Of a stretch of DNA of 61,355 nt, positions 33,805 through 41,955 are shown piece by piece. The position numbers and the translations under genes were made by a program. The notes below the pieces were generated by a model that made no database searches, was not told the origin of the DNA, and saw only the letters and a list, made by a program, of their open reading frames with translations. Numbering within the stretch: position 1 is the stretch's first letter; every line of letters starts with the position of its first letter. The stretch lies in IMG/VR virus record IMGVR_UViG_3300025115_000011, positions 1 to 61,355 of that record; one strand, written 5' to 3'. The stretch is from a virus.

Positions 33805-34923
33805 ATGGACCAAAAACTTCAATCGCTGTCGGACTCTTTTTCTAAGAGTTTATCCAACACTTTTCTAACAATGTTAGAAGAAAAAATTACCGAGGAGGTA
33901 ATCTTTGCTATTTCTCAAGAATTGCAAAAGATAGACTTATTACAAACAATAAAATATCATATCTCTGAAAAAGTTCAACCGTTACTTAAAGATGCAATAT
34001 TACAGTCAATACAAAATCAAATTAAAGGTACACCAAATTTTGGTCACGGAACAATTAGTGGTGCTGCAATTGATTTAACAACATTTTTTATTAGCGGAGA
34101 TAATGTTAAAGGTGGGGTTCATAAGAATTTCCAAAGCGTTGGTATTCAAGATAGTGCAAAATCTTGCCAGTTGACTATTTTAGATAATGGAGTAGTAGTA
34201 GAAAACAAAATTATAGCAACAGAGTTAGAGATTAAAGGGCCTGTAACAATCGATGGTGACATTATTATTAAAGGACAAACAACTGCTGACACTCCATTCT
34301 TTAAGCAAATTACTGAATATGCAATCAGCGCAGTTACTAAAACTATAACTCCTGAGTTCTTTAATGCATACCGCAACGAGATGTTCGACAAGATTGAGCA
34401 AGAAGGTCTGCATGTTAAAGAGCTTACTGTTAACGGTAAAGAGATTGTTTCTGGCAACCGGTTAGGAATGTTTGTTACTGAGTCGAACTTACAAACAGTC
34501 GGCGAATTAAGACAACTGCAAGTCAAAGGCGAGACCTTACTATATAATACTGTGTACGTGGGCAACAAACGAGTCGGGATTAACACGTTAGAACCGAGTT
34601 CCGCTTTAACAATATGGGACGAAGAAGTAGAAATTTCCATTGGTAAAAGACGTCAAGATGTTGCTATTATTTCAGCCCCAAGGAAACAGTCGTTAGTGTT
34701 AAGTAGCGGTAATAAAGATAACATAGTTTTAGATTCTGACGGCGGCACCCTTATTAAAAAATTAACTGTTGGTAAAGTTGAGATAAGCAGTTCGGCTACC
34801 ATGCCAACAGAAAAGGCTAAAAAAGGTACATTAGTGTTTAATGAATCACCAGAAATCGGACAGTCTGTTGGATGGATTTCACTCGACGGTAACAGATGGG
34901 CGGAATTCGGGAAAATTGGTTAA
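33805..34923 (+). CDS. Fibre-like trimeric structural protein
   Basis: 372 residues. The N-terminus is helical, then comes a repetitive beta region (GVVVENKIIATELEIKGPVT, IDGDIIIKGQ). VGNKRVGINTLEPSSALTIWD is a typical tail-fibre/chaperoned adhesin motif, and the end resembles a fibre tip (KGTLVFNESPEIGQSVGWIS). Probably a short tail fibre or virion appendage. A TAAATA box precedes it. Confidence 0.7.
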   Translation: MDQKLQSLSDSFSKSLSNTFLTMLEEKITEEVIFAISQELQKIDLLQTIKYHISEKVQPLLKDAILQSIQNQIKGTPNFGHGTISGAAIDLTTFFISGDNVKGGVHKNFQSVGIQDSAKSCQLTILDNGVVVENKIIATELEIKGPVTIDGDIIIKGQTTADTPFFKQITEYAISAVTKTITPEFFNAYRNEMFDKIEQEGLHVKELTVNGKEIVSGNRLGMFVTESNLQTVGELRQLQVKGETLLYNTVYVGNKRVGINTLEPSSALTIWDEEVEISIGKRRQDVAIISAPRKQSLVLSSGNKDNIVLDSDGGTLIKKLTVGKVEISSSATMPTEKAKKGTLVFNESPEIGQSVGWISLDGNRWAEFGKIG

Positions 34924-34959
34924 GAAGAAGTTGAAAATGTTGCGGTGCACAAGTATAAT

Positions 34960-34967
34960 GATAAATA
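34960..34967 (+). promoter_or_regulatory. Late promoter (GATAAATA)
   Basis: One mismatch to TATAAATA. The expected start is near 34973, at the base of the conserved leader hairpin. Confidence 0.6.
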
Positions 34968-34971
34968 GAAA

Positions 34972-34999
34972 GTAAGGTGCTGCATAGGGCGGGCCTTAC
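34972..34999 (+). ncRNA. 5'-terminal leader hairpin, second copy
   Basis: GTAAGGT pairs with GCCTTAC around GCTGCATAGGGCGG, the loop identical to 27807-27820 while the inner stem pairs differ. Followed by TTTTAAGGAGA before ATG 35032. Confidence 0.65.
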
Positions 35000-35031
35000 A
35001 GAAATGTTCGCTTACTTTTAAGGAGACTATT

Positions 35032-35244
35032 ATGAACACAAATTTTAAATTCCCAACCGCAGTAGAAGTCGTTGAGCAGGCTCGTAAGACTGCAACCACA
35101 ATCAGCACAATGATTCCTCAAGTTGAAATTAAAGATGCATACTCAATTATGACCAATGCACAATTAAATATTGCAACCACTTTTGCTGAAAAGTTTGATG
35201 AGTCAGTTAGCCAGTTCAAAAAGCAGTGGAAAATTACCGCTTAA
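35032..35244 (+). CDS. Small helical protein with structured leader
   Basis: 70 residues (MNTNFKFPTAVEVVEQARKT...), amphipathic helical throughout. It shares promoter type, leader hairpin and ribosome site with hsp20, so it should be expressed strongly and late. No domain recognised; a phasin-like look is too weak to name. Confidence 0.65.
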   Translation: MNTNFKFPTAVEVVEQARKTATTISTMIPQVEIKDAYSIMTNAQLNIATTFAEKFDESVSQFKKQWKITA

Positions 35245-35251
35245 ATTTCGG

Positions 35252-35280
35252 TTGACATAAAACCCAAAATACGCTAATAT
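35252..35280 (+). promoter_or_regulatory. Early promoter
   Basis: TTGACA, 17 bp, TAATAT. The -35 is framed by TTTCGGTT and CCCAAAA, a partial copy of the shared inverted repeat. Confidence 0.7.
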
Positions 35281-35289
35281 ACTAGCACT

Positions 35290-35616
35290 ATGAAAAAGGT
35301 GCTTATATTAGCGTTTTTTATTGGCTATGCTCATGCGGCGCAACCGCTAAAGCAAGGTGTTTTTACTTGCGACATAGCAAAAAACTATAATCAGACTCAG
35401 CTGCTGGTTAAACAGCATCCCACCAAACCGCACAAAGTGGTGATAAACTGGGAAGGTCGTGATCGCATCTTGCACAACGAATTTACAACGTCCGGCGCAC
35501 TTCGGTATGAAGGTGCAGTGTCGAAACTCGTTTACATTCAAACACCTAAATATAGTTTTGTTCTAGATAACACTAGTATGAAACCAATCTTGACAAGATG
35601 TGTTAAGAATCAATGA
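35290..35616 (+). CDS. Secreted small protein
   Basis: 108 residues with a clear signal peptide (MKKVLILAFFIGYAHA-A). The mature part is about 92 residues with two Cys (FTCDIAK, LTRCVKNQ) that could form a disulphide in the periplasm. Expressed from an early promoter whose transcript start would lie very close to the ATG. A host-envelope target is likely but unknown. Confidence 0.65.
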   Translation: MKKVLILAFFIGYAHAAQPLKQGVFTCDIAKNYNQTQLLVKQHPTKPHKVVINWEGRDRILHNEFTTSGALRYEGAVSKLVYIQTPKYSFVLDNTSMKPILTRCVKNQ

Positions 35617-35623
35617 CTTACAA
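35608..35623 (+). repeat. Upstream element AATCAATGACTTACAA
   Basis: Reference copy of the recurrent 16-mer. It overlaps the stop of the secreted protein and ends 6 bp before the next -35. Confidence 0.7.
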
Positions 35624-35629
35624 TTTTGG

Positions 35630-35658
35630 TTGACATTTAATCCAACTTCAGGTATAAT
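35630..35658 (+). promoter_or_regulatory. Early promoter with inverted repeat around -35
   Basis: TTGACA, 17 bp, TATAAT, with TTTTGG upstream and TCCAA downstream of the -35. Confidence 0.88.
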
Positions 35659-35690
35659 CTGTTCATAGTTAAACAACCAGGAGCAAACAA

Positions 35691-36101
35691 ATGGCGTATA
35701 TGGATCAAACCAAAAAAGCTAAACTGGCCCCGAGCATTAAGGCTGTTCTCAAGAAGTACAAGATGAAAGGCTCTGTTGCGGTCAGCAACCACAGCACGTT
35801 GGTAGTCAATATCAAGTCCGGCGTCCTGGACATTATTGGCAACTATAACGCAACCGTTGCTCAACGCGACCCGACGGGCAATAAGCATATCAACAAGGCT
35901 ACAACCAGCCTGGATGTGAACCAGTATTGGATTAAAGACCATTACACTGGCAAGGTTCAGAAGTTCCTCACTGAACTGTACGATGCAATGTCGGTTGGTA
36001 ACTTTGATGATTCGGACTTGATGACTGATTACCACTCAGTTGGTTGGTATACTGACATTAATGTTGGGAAATGGAATCGCCCGTATGTTCTTGAGGCTTG
36101 A
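35691..36101 (+). CDS. Early phage protein, unknown
   Basis: 136 residues, basic, mixed alpha/beta (VLKKYKMKGSVAVSNHSTLV). The sequence VGWYTDINVGKWNRPY near the C-terminus looks conserved but unassigned. It has its own strong promoter and AGGAG site. The last 44 bp overlap an antisense HNH gene. Confidence 0.6.
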   Translation: MAYMDQTKKAKLAPSIKAVLKKYKMKGSVAVSNHSTLVVNIKSGVLDIIGNYNATVAQRDPTGNKHINKATTSLDVNQYWIKDHYTGKVQKFLTELYDAMSVGNFDDSDLMTDYHSVGWYTDINVGKWNRPYVLEA

Positions 36102-36726
36102 ACTTACACTTATCTAAATGCCAACGGTTCGCCATACCAACATCAAAATACCGTTGACAATAAGGACAAAACACTTTAGGGCGGGACTTATTATGTTCCG
36201 CTTTTCTTTTTCTAAATTCTTCGCTATGAGTTTTTCCGAAGAACGGATTGTTAGCGCCAGCGGTTAACCCTTTCCTGTTTTTACGCATCAGAGCTATTGA
36301 CTCTTCGGTATGGTTTTTCCCAAACATATTGTTCTTTTCGCCTTGCGCTCTCGCGCTCATCTTTTGGCGCCATTCTACATTAAAAGGAGCACGTTTCTGT
36401 CCAGTGTATGATTCTGATAGCTGGTGCCGCAGCATCTCATAAATGCGCCCTGTAACTTTAACCTCTTTATTTTTACTTGGGCGAGATTGCTGCCAAGCAG
36501 CATACACCATCTTATGTTTAACAGCATCATCGACTATCTTAATGAGTAAGAGGTGACAGATAAAATGCTCACGGGCAGTCAATGATACTATGTTATCCGC
36601 GTTGTTACTGCCGCCTAACGATTTTGGTATAATGTGGTGACGTTCGGTATAGCCGAAAATAGTTCTTGACTTTGCACGTTCGATGATGTTATAGTACCAA
36701 TTATGATATTTGTTTTGTTTGAACAT
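36058..36726 (-). CDS. HNH homing endonuclease with NUMOD3 repeats and zinc finger
   Basis: 222 residues. ERHHIIPKSLGGSNNADNIV...HFICH is the HNH core. GEKNNMFGKNHTEESI and GANNPFFGKTHSEEFR are two NUMOD3-type DNA-binding repeats. CPYCQRYFDVGMANRWHLDKC is a C2HC-type zinc finger. GATAAATA lies 5 bp before its ATG. It is antisense, with its 3' end over the end of the upstream early gene. Confidence 0.9.
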   Translation of the reverse strand: MFKQNKYHNWYYNIIERAKSRTIFGYTERHHIIPKSLGGSNNADNIVSLTAREHFICHLLLIKIVDDAVKHKMVYAAWQQSRPSKNKEVKVTGRIYEMLRHQLSESYTGQKRAPFNVEWRQKMSARAQGEKNNMFGKNHTEESIALMRKNRKGLTAGANNPFFGKTHSEEFRKRKAEHNKSRPKVFCPYCQRYFDVGMANRWHLDKCKFKPQEHTGDSISQH

Positions 36727-36764
36727 ATTTCTATTTATCCCACTTTGATGTAGGATGGTACAAA

Positions 36765-36926
36765 ATGAAAACAGTGATTTTGGTAGCAGTGGTTGCAGCC
36801 CTTAGCGGCTGTGCCACTGCGGTAGTTGATGTTGCAGCAAGCACTACAATCTACGCAACGAAAGCAGTGGTCACAACGACATACGACGTAGCAACATATC
36901 CGTTCCGAGATAAAGAAGAAAAATAA
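36765..36926 (+). CDS. Small lipoprotein
   Basis: 53 residues: MKTVILVAVVAALSGC, a signal peptide with lipobox LSGC, then 38 residues rich in Ala/Val/Thr. Likely lipid-anchored in the host envelope. Begins right after the endonuclease leader region; there is no clear promoter of its own. Confidence 0.65.
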   Translation: MKTVILVAVVAALSGCATAVVDVAASTTIYATKAVVTTTYDVATYPFRDKEEK

Positions 36927-36939
36927 TCACTAATTTTGG

Positions 36940-36968
36940 TTGACTTGCAACCTTTTTGGTTGTATAAT
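36940..36968 (+). promoter_or_regulatory. Early promoter with inverted repeat around -35
   Basis: TTGACT, 17 bp, TATAAT. TTTTGGTTGAC is followed by AACC and again by TTTTTGG, so a half-site is duplicated. Confidence 0.85.
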
Positions 36969-37000
36969 CTGCACATCATAAACAAGTAAGGCGACTTAAA

Positions 37001-39439
37001 ATGTCACGCAAAACTAAGTTCGTAAAAACCGCTATTAGCATGTCAGTTGCTGCAATGTTCTTGACAGGCTGTGTTGCAACTACCGGTCCAACTATACCAG
37101 CGACCGTGCAAGCTTCGCAGGCGCTTCGCGATGTTCCGTTCCATCGTCCGGTACGCGGCCCAGCATTTAACGCTACAGTAGACCAAATCCAAGCAGTACC
37201 GCAAAACACTACAGTTGGGTCAACGTGGCCGGTCGCAAAAGACCTAAACGGTGACGGCCTCGACGAAGTTATTGTTACTGGCAGACTTTGGCCAACGACC
37301 AAAGATTCTCTCGGGCGGTGGGGCGAATACTACCTTAACGTGTTCGGTTGGGAAAACGGCGTGCTCGTTAACAAAAACGCCGAATGGTTCCCTTTGGGTG
37401 ACAATAATGTCTACGGTAGCGAACAAGGTCCATACTTCGGCGACTTTACCGGTAACGGCAAGATTAGCGTCTTTATGCCTCCCTACTCAGATTACTCAGA
37501 TACTAACAACTCGACCAACTCAAAAGGTCAGATGTTCATTAGCAACGGAACCAGTTTTACTAAAGTTGAGATTCCGATCAACGCAGAAGTAGCAGGCGGT
37601 TTCGTCCGTGATATGAACAACGACGGCCTTGACGACATGTTTATGCAAACAAACATGAAGAGCATGATTATGTTTGGTAATGCTGCGTCTAATTTCCAAG
37701 TGTATTCGAGCAATGCAAATACAGCAGGCACATCAGCGATCGGCGCCGACTTTATGGGCAACGGCCAAACGTCGGTAATTATCACAGAAGTTGGCCATGC
37801 AAATACCCAAAGTATCTCTCGCCCAAATGCACTGTTTAGCTGGTCGGTCGACGGAAGCAACAATCTGGTAATGACTAAGATTACAGACCTTCCGACTCGC
37901 AGGTTTATGCTGCCGAAGTGGGCAAGTTATAACTTTACTGGCCCGCATGATGTTGCATCGCTTGCATATAACTTTGACAATGCAGGGCTAACCGACGCAA
38001 TTATTTTTAGCCGTCCAGAATTTACTAACAACGAGTGGCCGAAGCACAGTGAAATCCAGTTTTTGCGTAACGATGGCGGCGGCGTGTTTGTTGACGTAAC
38101 CGACACGACGTTGTTTAACTACAATACCTCTACGCTAACAACTATGCACCCAGTATTGGTTGACGTGAACAACGACGGACTGATGGACATTGTTGCGCCG
38201 ACTAGCGAAGGTACGCAGGTGCTGATTCACACTGCTGAACACAAGTACATGGCAAGCTACGCAGAAATTATCAAAGCTTTTCAGCAGCAAGTAGATATCA
38301 TCGAAAAAAAGATCCACAATCAGTTTGGTGGTTCAGACAATCAAGTTGCGTTCGTTCGCGGTCCAGATGACCAACTGTATATTGTTACAACTACACGAGG
38401 TGTTGAAAACGGAGACTTGCGTAAGACCTTGTACGTGTCGAAGCTTGGGGATACGGGTGTAGTAACTGCACAAGCCACCGTGGATGCACTCAAGCAGGCT
38501 TGGCCGTGGATGTCTCCTGCACAAGTCAACGAAACACTTGCGAAGTCGTCGATTGCTTGGCTTAACATGAGCAGCATCCAGATGCTTGACGTTGATAAGT
38601 TGTTTAAGCCGATTGGCGAGATGAAGATTATCACAATTGATGGCTCAGCCCAAACACTCACTGGTTCGATTAGCGGTGTTAATGTAGCTGGTGCAGTTAA
38701 GGACATGAAAGTGTTTGACCAAGTTGGTCGAGACTGGACGATGGACTTTGGCAGCACTAACCAAACGTCAACAAACTTCTGGGCATCACGGTTGTCTGAT
38801 GCGCCCACCGACGACACTCGCAGCATTGGCGATCTTAAGAACATTCGTAGCGCATACCTTGGTACTGATTACGGTGTGCTAAAGATTGCGTCCGACGACA
38901 AGCAAGAGGTTACCGGTTACGGGTTGACTAACATCAAGCTTAGTGACAGCGTCCGAGCTAACGTGCAGTTCTCTAACATGCCATACAGTCCGTTTATCAA
39001 CATGTCAGGTAGCTGGGGCGAAGTTAAGAAGTCGCAGATGTTTGAGGTGTCAGTAAGTGCCAAGCACGATGTATTTGAAGCTAAGGCAGGGTGGATTAAC
39101 TCAACTACTGAGATCCGCAAGGGTTTGGTTACTAACGTGTCACCGATCCAAAGTGTTTGGGCAGAAGCTGGTTACTCCGATAAGACTACTAAGGTGTTTG
39201 CAGGTGTGTTTCCTAAGGTGATTAGCGGTAAGGTGGACTTGTCGATCCCGACTTCGGTTGACGTCAACGGCAAGGCACAATACACTAATACAACTGCGTC
39301 TGTATCTAACCCGACTGTTGGTTATGTTCGTATGCAGCACACCGAAACTCTTGCAAAGCATAAGAAGCTGTCGTTTAATGCAATTGCAACTACGAACAAG
39401 GATTTTGCAGTTGGTGTAAAGTTTGAGATGCGGTTCTAA
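37001..39439 (+). CDS. Large outer-membrane-type lipoprotein with FG-GAP/VCBS repeats
   Basis: 812 residues. Signal peptide and lipobox (SVAAMFLTGC) are followed by a beta-propeller-type region with calcium-binding loops DLNGDGLDEV, DMNNDGLDDM and DVNNDGLMDI. A second half is rich in alternating beta strands and ends in an aromatic residue (VGVKFEMRF), as outer-membrane barrels do. Its GC-rich codon use differs from late genes. A phage-encoded envelope protein of this size, with an early promoter, suggests receptor masking or superinfection exclusion; acquisition from a bacterium is possible. Confidence 0.75.
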   Translation: MSRKTKFVKTAISMSVAAMFLTGCVATTGPTIPATVQASQALRDVPFHRPVRGPAFNATVDQIQAVPQNTTVGSTWPVAKDLNGDGLDEVIVTGRLWPTTKDSLGRWGEYYLNVFGWENGVLVNKNAEWFPLGDNNVYGSEQGPYFGDFTGNGKISVFMPPYSDYSDTNNSTNSKGQMFISNGTSFTKVEIPINAEVAGGFVRDMNNDGLDDMFMQTNMKSMIMFGNAASNFQVYSSNANTAGTSAIGADFMGNGQTSVIITEVGHANTQSISRPNALFSWSVDGSNNLVMTKITDLPTRRFMLPKWASYNFTGPHDVASLAYNFDNAGLTDAIIFSRPEFTNNEWPKHSEIQFLRNDGGGVFVDVTDTTLFNYNTSTLTTMHPVLVDVNNDGLMDIVAPTSEGTQVLIHTAEHKYMASYAEIIKAFQQQVDIIEKKIHNQFGGSDNQVAFVRGPDDQLYIVTTTRGVENGDLRKTLYVSKLGDTGVVTAQATVDALKQAWPWMSPAQVNETLAKSSIAWLNMSSIQMLDVDKLFKPIGEMKIITIDGSAQTLTGSISGVNVAGAVKDMKVFDQVGRDWTMDFGSTNQTSTNFWASRLSDAPTDDTRSIGDLKNIRSAYLGTDYGVLKIASDDKQEVTGYGLTNIKLSDSVRANVQFSNMPYSPFINMSGSWGEVKKSQMFEVSVSAKHDVFEAKAGWINSTTEIRKGLVTNVSPIQSVWAEAGYSDKTTKVFAGVFPKVISGKVDLSIPTSVDVNGKAQYTNTTASVSNPTVGYVRMQHTETLAKHKKLSFNAIATTNKDFAVGVKFEMRF

Positions 39440-39454
39440 ACAAAAGGAAATTGT

Positions 39455-39718
39455 ATGACAAGTAGAGCAAATGTAATGGAACTGGTTAAAGAAGTTTTAG
39501 AGGAGGCGGATCCAGTTCCATTCGAGAGGGTTAATCTAAACACAGACGATGCAGTCGAGTTTATTGGAAATTCGATTTGGGAAAAGTACAGCACAGAATG
39601 GTGTGTAGTTGACAAGAATAGTACCGAAGAAATTATGCTGGCAATTCTTATCAAAACACTCGCAGAAAACTTTTACCTACACACCAAGCTCATCATGCTA
39701 GGTGAAGCCGACCAATGA
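39455..39718 (+). CDS. Small early protein
   Basis: 87 residues, acidic, helical (MTSRANVMELVKEVLEEADP). GGAAATTG precedes the ATG. Overlaps the next gene by 4 bp. No known domain. Confidence 0.6.
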   Translation: MTSRANVMELVKEVLEEADPVPFERVNLNTDDAVEFIGNSIWEKYSTEWCVVDKNSTEEIMLAILIKTLAENFYLHTKLIMLGEADQ

Positions 39719-39990
39719 TTTACTACAAAATTCGCAGCAAGAAAAATCCAGAAATGTTTCGCCTAGCTGACGGTCGGTGGAACAAGTCGGGCAAAGTGTA
39801 TGACACGCTAGGGAAGCTGCGGACGCTTATTACAACTAAGATGAATTCTTATCACGACCACGAGCGTGCCGAAGTACAGTTTTGGGAGTTTGTTGAGTTC
39901 GAGGTAGTTGAGAAAAACGTTAAGCAACTGCACGAAGTTGTTGATCCCAAAAAGCTCTTTACTTTACTTTCGAAGCAGCAAAGAAGCTAA
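39715..39990 (+). CDS. Small early protein
   Basis: 91 residues, basic, starting MIYYKIRSKKNPEMFRLADG, a pattern seen in small phage proteins of unknown role. The stop codon forms part of the first TAAGTCATTGATT repeat. Confidence 0.6.
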   Translation: MIYYKIRSKKNPEMFRLADGRWNKSGKVYDTLGKLRTLITTKMNSYHDHERAEVQFWEFVEFEVVEKNVKQLHEVVDPKKLFTLLSKQQRS

Positions 39991-40156
39991 GTCATTGATT
40001 TATATAGGAATGCAGTAAAACACTATTCTGTTTAAAATCAATGACTTAGCAAAAACGATCCGTTTACAGCAATTTTAGGGGTGTTCCGAAGGTCAAAGCA
40101 CACAGCAAAAAAGCGTTGAAATGTAAGTCATTGATTTATATAGGCCTGCAGAAAAA
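39986..40156. repeat. Cluster of direct and inverted repeats in a non-coding gap
   Basis: TAAGTCATTGATTTATATAG occurs at 39988-40007 and 40124-40143, each followed by G, two variable bases and TGCAG. An inverted copy AATCAATGACTTA lies at 40036. GCTAAGTCATTGATTT (39986-40001) and AAATCAATGACTTAGC (40035-40050) form a perfect 16-bp stem. CGTTTACAGCAATT near 40060 recurs inverted near 42523. This is the reverse complement of the early-promoter upstream element. Confidence 0.7.
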
Positions 40157-40168
40157 TGTAGATTTCGG

Positions 40169-40197
40169 TTGACCTAAATGGTAATTTCCGGTATAAT
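40169..40197 (+). promoter_or_regulatory. Early promoter
   Basis: TTGACC, 17 bp, TATAAT with an upstream CGG (CGGTATAAT), as in several other early promoters here. The inverted repeat is weak at this copy. Confidence 0.8.
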
Positions 40198-40229
40198 AGC
40201 ATCATACGCTAACAACACAGGAGCAACAA

Positions 40230-40634
40230 ATGGCAAACGTTCTTAACGGTCAATTTATTAACTGGTCCGCTATGACGGGTTCGCAGATTCGCGCCAAGGT
40301 TAAGGAACTGCAAGCCCTGGCGAAGCTGCAAGAGAAGGCTCCGGAAAAGGCTGCTGCCAAGATCGCTAAGGCTGCTGCCAAGAATGCGGTGAAGTCTGCT
40401 GCTAAGACGCAGAAGGCGGTTGCCAAGCCGGTGAAGAAGGCTGCTGCTGTTAAGTCCGGTGGTCGCACTTCTACTACGGAAAAGCGTATCCGCGCAATGT
40501 CCTGGATTCCGCAGAACGGTTTGCTTGCTCTGGACAAGCTGGATGCGATCCGCAAGATTATGGCAGAGTTTGATGTTCCGAAGAACTACGCTGCGAACTG
40601 GCTGAAGTTGGCTGCTCCCCAACCCGCTGTTTAA
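40230..40634 (+). CDS. Histone H1-like Ala/Lys-rich protein
   Basis: 134 residues. The central segment (about 35-80) is almost only Ala and Lys in repeated KAAAK units, as in bacterial histone-H1-like proteins. It is flanked by an N-terminal helix and a C-terminal globular part (ALDKLDAIRKIMAEF). Likely binds nucleic acid. Strong promoter and AGGAG site; GC-rich codons. Confidence 0.65.
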   Translation: MANVLNGQFINWSAMTGSQIRAKVKELQALAKLQEKAPEKAAAKIAKAAAKNAVKSAAKTQKAVAKPVKKAAAVKSGGRTSTTEKRIRAMSWIPQNGLLALDKLDAIRKIMAEFDVPKNYAANWLKLAAPQPAV

Positions 40635-40644
40635 GGAGAATAGA

Positions 40645-40881
40645 ATGGTATCGTACATTTCTCAAGAAATTGCTCATCGTTGGTCTGGAGATGCATCTTT
40701 GTCTGGCGGCCGCACTTTGCAGTTGGCATACAAATTGCAAAAGAAAGGTTTGGTAACAGTGACCCTTGTATCGCGAATCGCGACTGGGCACAACCGAAGC
40801 AATACTGTTAAGTATGTCTATTCGGTTGTGCCGACTGATAAAGGGCTTGAATATTTTGTTTTTCCTGAGGCTGCTGTTTAA
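40645..40881 (+). CDS. Small early protein
   Basis: 78 residues, basic. LQLAYKLQKKGLVTVTLVSR followed by a beta hairpin resembles a winged-helix, but no family is certain. It has the same TTTAAGGAGAATAGAATG start context as the next gene. Confidence 0.55.
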   Translation: MVSYISQEIAHRWSGDASLSGGRTLQLAYKLQKKGLVTVTLVSRIATGHNRSNTVKYVYSVVPTDKGLEYFVFPEAAV

Positions 40882-40891
40882 GGAGAATAGA

Positions 40892-41101
40892 ATGAGTGAA
40901 ATTGTAGACCTGCTCAAAGCAAACAGTGAAGGCACGTTGGGCGAAGTAACAGATGAGCAACTGACTGCCTTAGCTACTTATTACTCCGTCCAAATCCGTA
41001 AGTTCGGACCGGACGGCGCAGAAGCCAGCAAGAAACTGTTAAACCTGTTCCGCAATGAATGGCCTAAGGACTTTACAAACGGTTCCAAACCTTTGTGCTA
41101 G
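40892..41101 (+). CDS. Small early protein, possibly C-terminally shifted
   Basis: 69 residues from ATG 40892 behind AAGGAGAATAG; longer in-frame starts lie inside the previous gene. Helical, ending NGSKPLC. A frame at 41095-41175 continues with a plausible C-terminus, so the gene may have suffered a small indel. Confidence 0.55.
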   Translation: MSEIVDLLKANSEGTLGEVTDEQLTALATYYSVQIRKFGPDGAEASKKLLNLFRNEWPKDFTNGSKPLC

Positions 41102-41175
41102 ACAGCGTTCAACATAACGACAATCCGCAGTGGCGCAAGAACCGTGACTTGATTGAGAAGATGGGAGTGATGTAA
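41095..41175 (+). pseudogene. Displaced C-terminal fragment
   Basis: The frame open from 41077 encodes LDSVQHNDNPQWRKNRDLI and a short end, which looks like a natural C-terminus of a small phage protein but has only a GTG (41095) as possible start and no ribosome site. Probably the original end of the 40892 gene. It overlaps the next start at TAATG. Confidence 0.4.
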
Positions 41176-41480
41176 TGTCTACGAATTGTGTAGTCCGTTT
41201 TGTCGAGAATGGCGAACCGCTTTGTGCTTTCTATAAACACTACGACGGCAACACGTTTGGTGAGAAGCTCAAAGCGTTCTACAGCGACAAGAAAATGGTC
41301 GGCGGACTCGGACTTGACTCTACTAACCAAGTGAACGGCGTAGGTGATCTTGCAGCTCAAACGATTGCTAACTTTAAGACCAGGCCAGGCGATCTGTATA
41401 TGACTGCTCCCAGTGATGAAGGTGACTACACTTATGATGTGTATGTTAAGGGTGGTAAGATTGTTGTAATGCCGCTGTAA
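41175..41480 (+). CDS. Early phage protein, unknown
   Basis: 101 residues starting MSTNCVVRFVENGEPLCAFYKHYDG. Alternating strands and acidic end; the opening resembles small phage proteins predicted to be beta-rich. No enzymatic motif. Confidence 0.6.
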   Translation: MSTNCVVRFVENGEPLCAFYKHYDGNTFGEKLKAFYSDKKMVGGLGLDSTNQVNGVGDLAAQTIANFKTRPGDLYMTAPSDEGDYTYDVYVKGGKIVVMPL

Positions 41481-41544
41481 GGAGAATATTGTAGCAACGA
41501 AACTTGAAAAACTTAAAGAGAAAATTTCTAAAAAGAAGGAAGAA

Positions 41545-41670
41545 ATGTCCCTTTATCTAAGAAAAGGGAAAAAAGAAAACGGTCCATGCGCTAATCACCT
41601 TTGTGCTGCACAAAGGCAACGGTGTATCACAAACACGAAAAGAGATTTATCTATTCTTGGAATTAGATGA
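41545..41670 (+). CDS. Tiny Cys-containing basic protein
   Basis: 41 residues: MSLYLRKGKKENGPCANHLC... with three Cys and many Lys/Arg, which may bind zinc. AAGGAAGAA precedes the ATG. Its stop overlaps the HNH gene start (ATGATGA). The frame extends upstream without a normal start. Confidence 0.4.
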   Translation: MSLYLRKGKKENGPCANHLCAAQRQRCITNTKRDLSILGIR

Positions 41671-41954
41671 TGATTTGTTTAGTTTGTGGTAGACCATTGG
41701 GATCAACTGGTATCTCTAAACATCATATCGTACCGAAATCGCGCGGGGGTAAAGAGGTAATTGAGTTACATAATATATGTCATGAAAAATTGCATCGTAC
41801 CTTTACAAACAAAGAATTAGAAAGTATAATATTTACGGCAGTACTTGAACACGAAGAAATCCAAAAGTTTATAAAGTGGGTGGCAAAAAAACCGATCGAC
41901 TACTATTCCGGTAGCGACGAGAGCAATGTAAGATACAACAAACGAAGGAGATAA
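41667..41954 (+). CDS. Small HNH endonuclease
   Basis: 95 residues. CLVCGRPLGSTGISKHHIVPKS followed by RGGKEVIELHNICHEKLHRTF has a CxxC zinc half-site, the HH pair, N and the final H-E-K-L-H. This is a minimal HNH nuclease without a visible DNA-binding domain. It could be a homing relic or a functional nicking enzyme. Confidence 0.8.
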   Translation: MMICLVCGRPLGSTGISKHHIVPKSRGGKEVIELHNICHEKLHRTFTNKELESIIFTAVLEHEEIQKFIKWVAKKPIDYYSGSDESNVRYNKRRR

Positions 41955-41955
41955 C

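Noticed and set aside
35032-35244. Phasin-like granule protein
   Set aside because: Only general amphipathic helix character; no specific motif, so the name was not used.
36170-36215. TAGGGCGGGACTTATTATGTTCCGC resembling in part the leader hairpin at 27799 and 34972
   Set aside because: It lies inside the antisense HNH coding sequence, lacks GCTGCA and the matching stem, and has no late box at the right distance.
38341-38844. Minus-strand frame inside the 812-residue lipoprotein gene
   Set aside because: No ribosome site or motif; explained by codon bias of the large sense gene.
39991-40229. Replication origin
   Set aside because: The repeats match those upstream of other early promoters, and a promoter lies at the end of the gap; nothing specific for an origin was seen.
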